Below are positions 1 through 8,700 of a stretch of 64,000 bases of DNA, piece after piece. The position numbers and the translations under genes are program-made. Position 1 is the first letter of the stretch; each line of letters starts with the position of its first letter. The stretch covers positions 1 to 64,000 of the forward strand of contig FMVK01000011.1 of the NCBI GenBank assembly GCA_900102065.1, in the 5' to 3' direction. The notes beneath the pieces are model-generated. The model was not told where the DNA came from. It was given only the letters and a program-made list of their open reading frames with translations, and searched no databases. This DNA is from Lachnospiraceae bacterium XPB1003. GTDB lineage: Bacteria > Bacillota > Clostridia > Lachnospirales > Lachnospiraceae.

Positions 1-224
1 ACTGCAACGGCTCGCTTATACACTGTAATGCCACACAGTGGGAGTGAAAATCTACACGCAGTGCCGATCTTACAGTGGAATGCTCGCCTGCAGTTTTGCC
101 GGAAAATGCGTGATAGGGCAGCAGCTTACGAAACCGTTCACACGCTCCGCGGATGGAACGGGAGGCGGGGATGTTGAAGTGATGTTTATTATGATAGAAT
201 GAAACTTAATGATTTATATAAAAT
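1..224. other. Upstream region without a recognisable gene
   Basis: One forward frame is open from base 1 to a stop near 174, but its translation is rich in Arg, Cys and Trp and resembles no protein I know, so I do not call it. The DNA holds a small dyad, CACTGTAA near 22-29 and TTACAGTG near 70-77, with further CAGTG-type words between. This could be a structured transcript end or a degenerate repeat from a gene to the left of the window. AT-rich DNA follows up to the first gene; no convincing promoter is seen. Confidence 0.3.
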
Positions 225-245
225 ATGATCATTGGGGGAATATCT

Positions 246-1487
246 ATGGCAGTATCTATGGCAGATGAAGAGAGGACTGAAAACGATCAGCGTGTAAGAT
301 CCGGAAAGCGTATGAGTTATTCCACAGATGTGGTGAGGCTGATCATAGTCTGCTACGGCATAGTGTTCGCTCTGATCTTTCTTGCGGGACTGGCGCTTTT
401 ATATCTGGCCGGATCCGAGTCATTTTTCAGAGACGCACTGGTAATGTTCGGACTCTATCTTATCCTGTTTGTTTTCCTCTCGGTTTATATCACGGACCGG
501 ATCAGACGCATGTTTGCACCCCTGGACAGGTTCGCGGGATATGAATTCGACGAATCGGAATTCGAATCCGGAGTTGAATATGAGAGAAAGCAGGGGAAGA
601 TTGGTGTTCTCGCAAAGCTTTTAAATGACCGTGTATCATTGCTGGAAGATCTCTCCGGCGAGTTAAAGAGCGCAAGAGAGGATATAGATGAGATCAATGA
701 AGCTCACGACAGTGTAAGGGAAAACAACAGGAGCGTGGTTGAAGCCTGCCTGGAACTGTCAGGTGCAATAAATGACAGAGCCTGCGACGGTATAGCCGGA
801 GCAGACGATCTGACGGAAGAGACCGGACGGCTCAAGGGGAATATCGGCATCATAAGAGAGAGAAAAGAGCTGCTCATAAACGGAAGGATACAGGCTGAAG
901 GACTTTCCGACCGCGTGGCGGACAGCTCTGCATCCGTATGCGAGATCGTAAGCGAGACAGGAGCTGAGCTCTCGGAGATGCTTGATGCGGAGAAGACATC
1001 GGAGAAGCTGGTGGAGGATATATATGACTCTATGTCTTTGCTCCAGGATATGATCTCGAGAGTAAACCTTTATTCGGTAAATGCAGCTATAGAAGTGTCA
1101 AAGAGCAGCGATTCGTATGCGGCGGTCGCGGGAGTCGATGAAGTTAAGAGGCTTTCCGAACAGATATCAGGAGATACGGATGAGATAATGCTCAAGATGA
1201 TCAAGCTGCGCAATGATATCAAGCTCTCTGCGGAAAGGATCGGGAACGCGGGAGCGCGGATGAAGGAATCGGATGAAATAGCAGGCAGCATGTCGGCAGA
1301 TCTTAGGCATCTTGAGGAAAATATAAATGTCATCGCCGACACTGTGATGGAGATTGAGAAGAGCATTGAGGCTGCGGGAGAATCGGCGGACAGTATCAAA
1401 ATAGCGGGAAAAGAGCTTGGAAGATTATATATTTCATGTTCGGAACGTGCTGCAAAACTGGATAAAGCCCTTAAAGAGATCGTGTGA
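246..1487 (+). CDS. Degenerate methyl-accepting chemotaxis-like membrane protein
   Basis: A 413-residue protein with a short polar N-terminus, two membrane segments (about 29-52 and 64-82) with almost no extracytoplasmic loop, then a long helical cytoplasmic part. Residues about 268-313 match the hairpin tip of chemoreceptor signalling domains, with VNLYSVNAAIE followed by AVAGVDEVKRLSEQI, though the usual Glu/Arg-rich consensus is weakened. It may bind CheA/CheW or be a receptor-derived scaffold; it has no sensor domain and no clear HAMP. I chose ATG 246 over ATG 225 because GGGGGA at 234-239 is well spaced for it. The gene stands alone upstream of the rpmF promoter. Confidence 0.65.
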   Translation: MAVSMADEERTENDQRVRSGKRMSYSTDVVRLIIVCYGIVFALIFLAGLALLYLAGSESFFRDALVMFGLYLILFVFLSVYITDRIRRMFAPLDRFAGYEFDESEFESGVEYERKQGKIGVLAKLLNDRVSLLEDLSGELKSAREDIDEINEAHDSVRENNRSVVEACLELSGAINDRACDGIAGADDLTEETGRLKGNIGIIRERKELLINGRIQAEGLSDRVADSSASVCEIVSETGAELSEMLDAEKTSEKLVEDIYDSMSLLQDMISRVNLYSVNAAIEVSKSSDSYAAVAGVDEVKRLSEQISGDTDEIMLKMIKLRNDIKLSAERIGNAGARMKESDEIAGSMSADLRHLEENINVIADTVMEIEKSIEAAGESADSIKIAGKELGRLYISCSERAAKLDKALKEIV

Positions 1488-1518
1488 TCTTTTACGCAAA
1501 TATTCCTTAAAAAACCGG

Positions 1519-1548
1519 TTGACAAAAAATAAGTGATGGTCTTATAAT
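1519..1548 (+). promoter_or_regulatory. Promoter for rpmF and probably plsX
   Basis: TTGACA at 1519-1524 and TATAAT at 1543-1548 with an 18-bp spacer; both boxes match the sigma-A consensus exactly. Confidence 0.8.
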
Positions 1549-1584
1549 AGCCAAGTGTGATTAAAGAGACGGGAGGTGTTAAAG

Positions 1585-1767
1585 ATGTCTATTTGTCCTA
1601 AGAATAAATCTTCCAGAGCAAGAAGAGATAAGAGAAGAGCAAACTGGAAAATGTCTGCTCCTACGCTTGTAAAGTGCAGCAAATGCGGAGCTCTTATGAT
1701 GCCGCATCGTGTTTGCAAGTCTTGCGGAGCATATAACAAGAAGGAGATCATCGCTGTAGGCGAGTAA
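1585..1767 (+). CDS. rpmF: Ribosomal protein bL32
   Basis: A 60-residue basic protein of the large ribosomal subunit. It starts MSICPKNKSSRARRDKRR and carries the zinc-ribbon cysteines CSKCG and CKSCG, so it is the Zn-binding form of bL32. ATG 1585 is chosen because GGGAGGTG at 1571-1578 precedes it by 6 nt; an in-frame ATG 9 nt upstream lies inside that Shine-Dalgarno site. It is followed by its own terminator and then plsX, the usual Firmicutes order. The DUF177 gene that often precedes rpmF is absent here. Confidence 0.95.
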   Translation: MSICPKNKSSRARRDKRRANWKMSAPTLVKCSKCGALMMPHRVCKSCGAYNKKEIIAVGE

Positions 1768-1812
1768 TACCTTCTGATATTTTTGTGCACCCTGGCGATA
1801 AGCGAAATCCGG

Positions 1813-1847
1813 GCACGTCTTCAAAAGAGGACGTGCTTGTTTTTTTG
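1813..1847 (+). terminator. Rho-independent terminator after rpmF
   Basis: GCACGTC (1813-1819) pairs with GACGTGC (1830-1836) and is followed by a T-rich run to 1847. It separates rpmF from plsX, perhaps incompletely, since no strong plsX promoter is seen. Confidence 0.85.
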
Positions 1848-1909
1848 CCCTTTTTCCTGTATATTATACTTTGTGCGCAAAAACGGAACCGTGATGATCG
1901 AGGTATCTG

Positions 1910-2914
1910 ATGGCTGAAACGGTAAAAGTCGCCCTTGATGCAATGGGCGGAGACAATGCACCTGCTGAGATCATAAAGGGTGCAATAGAGGCTCTGGAGA
2001 GTACTGATGATATCAAGCTCTTTATCTGCGGCCGTGAAGAAGTTATAAAGGCTGAGCTTTCGAAGTATTCCTATGACGAGAAGCTCATTGAGACAGTTAA
2101 TGCCACAGAAGTCATAGAGACTGCCGAGCCGCCTGTTATGGCTATCAGGCACAAGAAGGATTCCTCCATAGTAAAGGGACTCAGACTGGTAAAGGAAGGC
2201 GAGTGTGATGCCTTTGTTTCTGCCGGTTCCTCGGGAGCGATACTTGTGGGAGGACAGCTCATAGTCGGAAGACTTAAAGGTGTAGAGAGAGCGCCGCTTG
2301 CGCCTCTGATCCCTACGCAGAAGGGAATTTCGCTGCTTATCGACTGTGGAGCAAATGTGGATGCCAAGCCTTTCCATCTCGAAGTTTTTGCAAAGATGGG
2401 CAGCATATATTACGAGAATGCCATGGGTGTGAAGAACCCTACGGTAGCAATCGTAAATATCGGCGCCGAAGAAGAAAAAGGAAACGCGCTTGTGAAGGAG
2501 ACAATACCTCTCCTTAAGCAGTGTAAGGATATAAATTTCATAGGAAGTATCGAGGCCAGAGATATACCTTTCGGGGCAGCTGATGTAATAGTAACGGAAG
2601 CATTTGTGGGAAATGTCATCCTCAAGCTGTACGAAGGAGAAGCGATGTTCCTTTTAAGCGAGATCAAAAAGGGACTTATGAGTTCGCTTCGGGGTAAGAT
2701 CGGAGGACTTCTGGTAAAGCCGGTCCTTAAGAAGTCACTTAAGGATTATGATGTCACAAGATACGGCGGGGCACCGCTTCTTGGACTTAACGGTCTTGTG
2801 GTCAAGACACACGGCTCGTCGAAAGCGGTGGAGATTAAGAACAGCATTCTTCAATGCCGTACTTTCAAGGAACAGAAGATCAACGAGAAGATTAGGGAAC
2901 GCCTCAGTTCATAG
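1910..2914 (+). CDS. plsX: Phosphate acyltransferase PlsX
   Basis: 334 residues, the usual PlsX length. The N-terminus VALDAMGGDNAP is the family hallmark. PlsX converts acyl-ACP and phosphate to acyl-phosphate, the first step of phospholipid synthesis in Gram-positive bacteria, and works as a peripheral membrane enzyme with PlsY. A GAGG Shine-Dalgarno site lies 6-7 nt before ATG 1910. An acyl carrier protein gene follows after 9 nt and rnc after that, the conserved plsX-acp-rnc arrangement, so lipid precursor and carrier are probably co-transcribed. A TATACT box near 1864 could be a weak local promoter. Confidence 0.96.
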   Translation: MAETVKVALDAMGGDNAPAEIIKGAIEALESTDDIKLFICGREEVIKAELSKYSYDEKLIETVNATEVIETAEPPVMAIRHKKDSSIVKGLRLVKEGECDAFVSAGSSGAILVGGQLIVGRLKGVERAPLAPLIPTQKGISLLIDCGANVDAKPFHLEVFAKMGSIYYENAMGVKNPTVAIVNIGAEEEKGNALVKETIPLLKQCKDINFIGSIEARDIPFGAADVIVTEAFVGNVILKLYEGEAMFLLSEIKKGLMSSLRGKIGGLLVKPVLKKSLKDYDVTRYGGAPLLGLNGLVVKTHGSSKAVEIKNSILQCRTFKEQKINEKIRERLSS

Positions 2915-2923
2915 GGATCGAAA

Positions 2924-3151
2924 ATGGAATACGAGATACTTAAAAAGTCGATAGAAAAGGTGCTGCAGGTATACAGCAAGGAGATATCCATCAGTTCAAC
3001 TTTTGAATCGGAGCTTGGAGCTGATTCGATAGATATGGCTCAGATATTCTGTTGTGTGGAGAAAGATCTGGGGATCAAGCTTCCGAAGTGTGATTACTCC
3101 ACGATAGAGACAGTTGGAGACGCACTCAGATTCATAAGAAGTGCAATGTGA
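2924..3151 (+). CDS. acpP: Acyl carrier protein
   Basis: A 75-residue acidic helical protein with the phosphopantetheine site ELGADSIDMAQ; Ser35 is the predicted attachment residue. It carries acyl chains in fatty-acid and phospholipid synthesis. It is more divergent than a typical AcpP (three Cys/Met-rich stretches, ending FIRSAM), so it may be one of several ACPs in this genome. Its position right after plsX supports a role in supplying acyl-ACP to PlsX. Confidence 0.9.
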   Translation: MEYEILKKSIEKVLQVYSKEISISSTFESELGADSIDMAQIFCCVEKDLGIKLPKCDYSTIETVGDALRFIRSAM

Positions 3152-3155
3152 TAAG

Positions 3156-3176
3156 GCCCTCGATACAGGGCTTTTT
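3156..3176 (+). terminator. Short hairpin with T tract after acpP
   Basis: GCCCT (3156-3160) and AGGGC (3167-3171) followed by five T. The stem is short, so some read-through into rnc is likely. Confidence 0.5.
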
Positions 3177-3197
3177 CATTCATAAGAGGTCGTGAAT

Positions 3198-3884
3198 ATG
3201 TCGGAGATCGACAGTGCCGTTAATACAATAGAAGACAGGATAGGATACAGCTTCAGGAATAAGGAGTTGATAAGGGAAGCACTGACACACAGCTCCTTTG
3301 CCAACGAGCGCAAGATCAATAAGCTCTCCTGCAACGAGAGGCTTGAGTATCTGGGAGATGCTGTATTGGAGCTGGTTTCCAGCGATCATATTTTCAGGAA
3401 TTATCCGGATATGCCGGAAGGCAGGATGTCAAAATTCAGGGCGTCACTTGTCTGCGAAGATGCGCTTGCTATAAGTGCCGAGAAGATAGGACTGGGAAAA
3501 CTCATCTTACTTGGTAAGGGCGAGGAGCAAAGCGGAGGAAGAGAAAAGCCATCCGTCACGTCGGACGCATTTGAAGCTGTGATTGGTGCCCTGTATCTGG
3601 ATGGCGGTATAGATACGGCAAGAAAGTTTATTACTGAGTATGTATTACAAAATGCCGAAGAACATCTGGTAACTGCAGATCCGAAATCCGCACTGCAGGA
3701 AAAGGTGCAGGCAATGAATCACGATACCATAGAGTACAGGATCATCAGTGAGTCCGGGCCGGAACATGATAAGTCTTATTCGGTTGAAGTACTCATCGGA
3801 GGAAACGTTTGCGGTTCGGGCACGGGCCGAAGCAAGAAGCTTGCAGAGAAAGAAGCTGCGCTTGAAGCGCTCAGGAGATTGTAA
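3198..3884 (+). CDS. rnc: Ribonuclease III
   Basis: 228 residues. The RNase III signature NERLEYLGDAVLELV lies near residues 45-58 with the metal-binding Glu and Asp, a second acidic set (SDAFEAVIGALYLDGG) follows, and a double-stranded RNA-binding domain ends the protein (PKSALQEKVQ to KKLAEKEAALEAL). It processes rRNA precursors and other duplex RNA. ATG 3198 is chosen over GTG 3192 because AGAGGT at 3185-3190 is 7 nt before it. The stop TAA shares its last A with the smc start codon, implying translational coupling. Confidence 0.96.
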   Translation: MSEIDSAVNTIEDRIGYSFRNKELIREALTHSSFANERKINKLSCNERLEYLGDAVLELVSSDHIFRNYPDMPEGRMSKFRASLVCEDALAISAEKIGLGKLILLGKGEEQSGGREKPSVTSDAFEAVIGALYLDGGIDTARKFITEYVLQNAEEHLVTADPKSALQEKVQAMNHDTIEYRIISESGPEHDKSYSVEVLIGGNVCGSGTGRSKKLAEKEAALEALRRL

Positions 3885-6800
3885 TGTATTTAAAAAGCAT
3901 TGAAGTCCACGGATTTAAATCGTTTGCAAATAAGATCCGTTTCGAATTTAAGGAAGGAATAACAGCTATCGTCGGACCTAACGGTTCGGGTAAGTCCAAT
4001 GTTGCCGATGCGGTAAGATGGGTTTTGGGTGAGCAGAGCAGTAAGCAGTTACGTGGTTCATCCATGCAGGATGTTATTTTTGCGGGTACCGAGATGCGTA
4101 AGCCTATGGGATTCGCATATGTTGCCATCACCATGGATAATTCGGACCATTCCCTTCCGGTTGATTATGATGAAGTTACAGTTGCCAGAAAACTTTATCG
4201 TTCAGGTGAGAGTGAATACTTATTAAACGGCAATGTCTGCAGATTAAAAGATGTTTACGAGCTCTTTTATGATACAGGTATCGGCAAGGAAGGCTATTCC
4301 ATCATCGGACAGGGCCAGATCGACAGGATCCTTTCCGGAAGACCCGAGGAGAGAAGAGAGCTTTTTGATGAGGCGGCAGGTATCGTTAAGTTCAAGAAGC
4401 GTAAGGATACTGCTCTTAAAAAGCTTGAAAACGAGAAACAGAACCTCACACGTGTAAACGATATCCTTTCGGAGCTTGAGCGTACAGTAGGCCCTCTCGA
4501 GAAGCAGGCAGAGAAAGCAAAGGACTATCTAAGAAAGAAGGAAGATCTGAAGAAGCTGGATGTTAACTTCTTCCTCCTTGAGAGCGAGCGCAAGGAAGGT
4601 GTGCTTAAGGACACCGACGGAAAGCTCGAGATCGTTACGAATGACTTAAACGGAGAGAAGGAAAAGTTCGAGAAGATCCGTTCGGAATACGATGAGATAC
4701 AGGAACAGATCAATACTCTTGAGAGAGAGATCGAAGAGACCAGGGCATCCATCTCCGAGACAGGTTCTACAAGGACAAAGCTTGAGGCTGAGATCAAGAT
4801 CTTCGAAGAACAGATCAGATCGGCAGAGAGCAGCATAGCTTCCTTTAACGAGCGTATCACATCCGTAAATGAGAAGATCGTTGCGAAGGAAGAAGAGAAA
4901 GCCGGTATAGATGAGAGCAAGTCCGGCGCCGATGATGAATTAAAGAGCATCCAGGACAAAAAGAATGAAGAGAAGGAAGCTCTTGATAAGATCCAGGCTG
5001 TCATCGACGGACTCAATAAAGAGATAGAGGATAACAAGGCTAAGATCATTGAGATCCTTAATGAGCGTGCGGAGATCCGTTCCAAAAAGGAACGTTATGA
5101 CACCATGCTCGAGAATACAAAGGTAAGACGTGCCGAGCTTAATTCACGTTTCCTTCAGGCTAAGTCCAATGAGGAAGAACAGAAGAATATAATCGCCGGA
5201 CTCCAGACGGAATTCGACCGTATCAATAAGGAACTGGAAGACTTAAACTTCGAGCAGAAGCGTGAGGAAGAGAGACTTGGCGAGATCCATGACGAGTTAG
5301 GCGCAAAGGATAAGGAATTACGCGATACTCAGCTTATACACCAGCAGCAGAAGAGCAAACTGGAAGCTATCTCCAATCTTACGGAACGCTATGAAGGCTA
5401 TGGCGGATCCGTTAAGCAGGTAATGGAGAAGAAGGGAGAGATCAAGGGCATCATCGGTGTTGTTGCGGATATCATCAAGACCGACAAGAAGTATGAGACT
5501 GCCATTGAGACTGCTCTCGGCGGAAATATCCAGAATATCGTTACAGAGGATGAGAACACAGCAAAGAAGATGATCTCCTACCTCAAGGAGATACGCGGAG
5601 GACGTGCTACATTCCTTCCTCTTACATCAATTAAGGATCCTCAGGAATTCAAGAATCCTGATTCTCTTGATGAGGTTGGTGTAATAGGTCTTGCTGATAC
5701 TCTTGTTGAGACCAAGGAAGAATACCGTGATGTTGCAAGGAGCATGCTGGGCAGGATCCTTGTGGTTGATAATGTAGATAATGCTCTTAAGATAGCAAGG
5801 AAATACAGCTACGGCATCAGGATGGTCACACTTGAAGGCGAGCTCCTGGTACCCGGCGGTGCCATAAGCGGCGGACGTTTCAAGAACAATTCCAATCTCC
5901 TTGGAAGACGTCGTGAGATGGAGGAACTTGAGAAGTCTGTAAAAGAAGCTCTTGAGAAGATCGATAAGCTGCTTTCCGAGATCGAGAAGATCAAGGAAGA
6001 GCGTAACCGTCTCCGTGTGGAAGTGGAAGCGGTTAAGGGCAAGATCCAGGATCAGTTCATCAAGCTCAATACCGCTAACCTCAATCTTCAGAAAGCACAG
6101 GAGAAGATCGATGAGACAGCTAAGGGCGTGGGAGATCTTAATACCGAGCAGGAAGAGATCGGCAAGCAGGTTGAAGATATCCATGCAAATCAGGCTGAAC
6201 TTGATGAGCAGTTAAAGGAGTCTGTTAAGACCGAAAATGATCTTACCGTACTTATTGATGAAGCACAGGAGAAGATGGAAGGTCTTAGAGACGAGGAGAT
6301 GGAACAGTCACAGAAAGTGACAGAGCAGGAAGTCCTCCTCGAGAAAGCACTTCAGAAGCAGGAATATGAACAGGCTTCGGTTAAGCGTATTACCGATGAA
6401 CTTGATTCACTTAATAAAGAAAAGTCGGATGCTGAGGAAGGTATAAAGAATGCCAACGAGACTATTGAGGACAGGAAGAACAACATCGAGGAGATAAAGA
6501 AGACCATCGAGGCTTCCGTATCCGTTCAGTCCGATTCCGAGAAGATGCTTGAAGATAAGATCTCTGTTAAGAATGAGCTGACGGAAAAGAACAGCAAGTT
6601 CTTCGAAGAAAGAGAAACATTATCCTCAAGGATAAGCGATCTTGATAAAGAGCAGTTCAGATTAAACGAGCAGAAGGAAAAATTAAATTCCGAGCTTGCC
6701 GGCATGTCAGAATACATGTGGCAGGAATATGAGCTCACCATGCGTGATGCGACGGAACTTAAGGATCCCGAGCTTACAGATCTGCCTACGATAAAGAAAG

Positions 6801-7444
6801 AAAAGGATGCATTGAAGAATGCCATCAAAGAACTCGGCTCTGTCAATGTCAACGCCATCGAGGATTATAAGGTTCAGATGGATCGTTATACATTCCTTAA
6901 GACACAGCATGATGATCTGATCAAGGCAGCAGAGGAATTGCAGGGTATCATAACAGAGCTTGATGAATCAATGCGTAAGCAGTTCAACGAGAAGTTCGAT
7001 CAGATAGGAAAAGAATTCGATAAAGTATTCAAGGAGATGTTCGGCGGTGGTTCGGGAACACTTGAACTCGTTAAGGACGAGGATATCCTTGAAGCAGGTA
7101 TCGCTATCAATGCACAGCCTCCCGGAAAGAAGCTTCAGAACATGATGCAGCTCTCCGGTGGAGAAAAGGCGCTTGCAGCCATCGCATTACTCTTCGCGAT
7201 CCAGAATCTCAAGCCTTCACCGTTCTGTCTCCTGGATGAGATAGAGGCTGCCCTTGATGAGAGTAACGTCGGAAGATATGCGGGATACCTCCATAAGCTT
7301 ACAAACCATACACAGTTCATCGTTATCACTCACAGAAGAGGTACCATGGAGAAGGCAGACAGACTCTACGGTATCACAATGCAGGAGAAGGGTATCTCCA
7401 CTCTTGTTGCCGTTAATCTGATAGATGAACAATTGGATGATTAA
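3884..7444 (+). CDS. smc: Chromosome segregation ATPase SMC
   Basis: 1186 residues, full length for the SMC subunit of the Smc-ScpAB condensin. The Walker A motif GPNGSGKSN is near residues 31-39. Long Glu/Lys-rich coiled coils run to a hinge at about 500-665, a second coiled coil follows, and the C-terminal head carries the signature LSGGEK (from 1090) and Walker B CLLDEIEAALD (about 1115-1125). It loads near the origin and organises the chromosome. It overlaps rnc by one base and is followed 11 nt later by ftsY, the classic rnc-smc-ftsY operon. Confidence 0.97.
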   Translation: MYLKSIEVHGFKSFANKIRFEFKEGITAIVGPNGSGKSNVADAVRWVLGEQSSKQLRGSSMQDVIFAGTEMRKPMGFAYVAITMDNSDHSLPVDYDEVTVARKLYRSGESEYLLNGNVCRLKDVYELFYDTGIGKEGYSIIGQGQIDRILSGRPEERRELFDEAAGIVKFKKRKDTALKKLENEKQNLTRVNDILSELERTVGPLEKQAEKAKDYLRKKEDLKKLDVNFFLLESERKEGVLKDTDGKLEIVTNDLNGEKEKFEKIRSEYDEIQEQINTLEREIEETRASISETGSTRTKLEAEIKIFEEQIRSAESSIASFNERITSVNEKIVAKEEEKAGIDESKSGADDELKSIQDKKNEEKEALDKIQAVIDGLNKEIEDNKAKIIEILNERAEIRSKKERYDTMLENTKVRRAELNSRFLQAKSNEEEQKNIIAGLQTEFDRINKELEDLNFEQKREEERLGEIHDELGAKDKELRDTQLIHQQQKSKLEAISNLTERYEGYGGSVKQVMEKKGEIKGIIGVVADIIKTDKKYETAIETALGGNIQNIVTEDENTAKKMISYLKEIRGGRATFLPLTSIKDPQEFKNPDSLDEVGVIGLADTLVETKEEYRDVARSMLGRILVVDNVDNALKIARKYSYGIRMVTLEGELLVPGGAISGGRFKNNSNLLGRRREMEELEKSVKEALEKIDKLLSEIEKIKEERNRLRVEVEAVKGKIQDQFIKLNTANLNLQKAQEKIDETAKGVGDLNTEQEEIGKQVEDIHANQAELDEQLKESVKTENDLTVLIDEAQEKMEGLRDEEMEQSQKVTEQEVLLEKALQKQEYEQASVKRITDELDSLNKEKSDAEEGIKNANETIEDRKNNIEEIKKTIEASVSVQSDSEKMLEDKISVKNELTEKNSKFFEERETLSSRISDLDKEQFRLNEQKEKLNSELAGMSEYMWQEYELTMRDATELKDPELTDLPTIKKEKDALKNAIKELGSVNVNAIEDYKVQMDRYTFLKTQHDDLIKAAEELQGIITELDESMRKQFNEKFDQIGKEFDKVFKEMFGGGSGTLELVKDEDILEAGIAINAQPPGKKLQNMMQLSGGEKALAAIALLFAIQNLKPSPFCLLDEIEAALDESNVGRYAGYLHKLTNHTQFIVITHRRGTMEKADRLYGITMQEKGISTLVAVNLIDEQLDD

Positions 7445-7455
7445 AAGGAAAAAGA

Positions 7456-8601
7456 ATGCTCTGGTTTAAAAAGAAAGAGAAAAAGAATACTGAAGAAAGC
7501 ACGGCTGAAAGCACTGAGGAGGTTCCTGTGGCTGTTTCAGAATCTTCGGACGCTGCACCTGTTATCACAGAGTCTGAGCCCGAAGAGGTGCACAGCGTTG
7601 ATGAGAATGCTGCGATACCTGAAGAGACAGAGATCGATACTCCCGCTGAGAAGCCTAAAAAGCCCGGCTTCTTTGCCAGACTTAAAGCGGGACTCACCAA
7701 GACCAGAGATAATTTTGTTTATAATCTGGATGTCATCTTCAACGGTGCGGAAGAGATCAATGATGATTTCTATGAGCAGCTTGAAGAGATACTCATCATG
7801 GGTGATATTGGTGTTCAGACCACAGAGACGATACTGGAGAGATTAAAAGAACAGGTATCCGAGCAGAGGATAGTCAAGCCTTCTGAGTGCAGAGAACTGT
7901 TAGTGAAAGATATCGAAGAGCAGATGCATGTGGAAGAGAATGCTTATGTATTCGAGCATGAGCCAAGCATCATCTTCGTCATCGGTGTAAACGGTGTGGG
8001 AAAGACCACTTCCATCGGCAAGCTTGCTTCTCAGTTCAAGGGCATGGGCCTTAAGGTCATCATGGCAGCAGCGGATACTTTCAGAGCAGCGGCCGGAGAT
8101 CAGCTTAAAGTATGGGCAGATCGTGCGGGAGTTGAGCTTATCGGCGGCAAGGAAGGTGCGGATCCTGCCAGTGTTCTCTTCGATGCGGTTTCGGCTGCAA
8201 AGGCACGTAAGGCTGATATCCTTCTTGTGGATACTGCAGGACGTCTCAATAACAAGAAGAATCTCATGAATGAGCTTGCGAAGATGAACAAGGTCATCGA
8301 CCGCGAATATCCGACGGCTCATCGCGAGAATATCATAGTACTGGATTCCACAACAGGTCAGAATGCACTTTCACAGGCCAAGGACTTTAACGATGTGGCG
8401 GAGCTTACAGGAATCATCCTTACCAAGATGGATGGAACCGCGAAAGGTGGTATCGCTGTAGCGATACAGTCGGAGCTAGGGATCCCCGTAAAATATATCG
8501 GTGTGGGAGAGCATATCGAGGACCTTCAGAAGTTCGATGAGAAGGCTTTTGTTAAGGCGATATTTGAAGTAACGCCGGATGAAGAGGTCGAGGAAGCCTG
8601 A
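7456..8601 (+). CDS. ftsY: Signal recognition particle receptor FtsY
   Basis: 381 residues. An acidic, low-complexity N-terminal A region of about 65 residues precedes the NG GTPase domain: GVNGVGKTT at about 177-185, DTAGR, and TKMDGTAKGG. FtsY is the membrane-associated receptor that pairs with Ffh for co-translational targeting; its partner ffh is encoded 3 kb downstream. The A domain starts LWFKKKEKK, a plausible lipid-binding basic patch. The gene shares the operon with smc. Confidence 0.96.
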   Translation: MLWFKKKEKKNTEESTAESTEEVPVAVSESSDAAPVITESEPEEVHSVDENAAIPEETEIDTPAEKPKKPGFFARLKAGLTKTRDNFVYNLDVIFNGAEEINDDFYEQLEEILIMGDIGVQTTETILERLKEQVSEQRIVKPSECRELLVKDIEEQMHVEENAYVFEHEPSIIFVIGVNGVGKTTSIGKLASQFKGMGLKVIMAAADTFRAAAGDQLKVWADRAGVELIGGKEGADPASVLFDAVSAAKARKADILLVDTAGRLNNKKNLMNELAKMNKVIDREYPTAHRENIIVLDSTTGQNALSQAKDFNDVAELTGIILTKMDGTAKGGIAVAIQSELGIPVKYIGVGEHIEDLQKFDEKAFVKAIFEVTPDEEVEEA

Positions 8602-8619
8602 GAACGGATAGACGGATCT

Positions 8620-8648
8620 TTGACACATTTGGAATAAAGTGATACAAC
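8620..8648 (+). promoter_or_regulatory. Probable promoter for the threonine ammonia-lyase gene
   Basis: TTGACA at 8620-8625, a 17-bp spacer, and TACAAC at 8643-8648 as a weaker -10 box. No T-box or other leader structure is visible before the gene. Confidence 0.5.
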
Positions 8649-8700
8649 GGTAAAATGTGTTTTTAGAAAATGATATTTAATCCTGGAGAGGAGATTAGTG

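Noticed and set aside
1-174. Open frame at the left edge as the end of a gene
   Set aside because: The translation is unlike a folded protein (clusters of Arg, Cys and Trp), and the DNA instead shows dyads.
5627-6184. Long reverse-strand open frames inside smc, ppdK and similar genes
   Set aside because: They run antisense to strongly conserved genes and arise from biased codon use; no ribosome sites or homology.
8602-8700. T-box or other riboswitch before threonine ammonia-lyase
   Set aside because: Under 100 nt, no T-box core sequence and no terminator-antiterminator pair.
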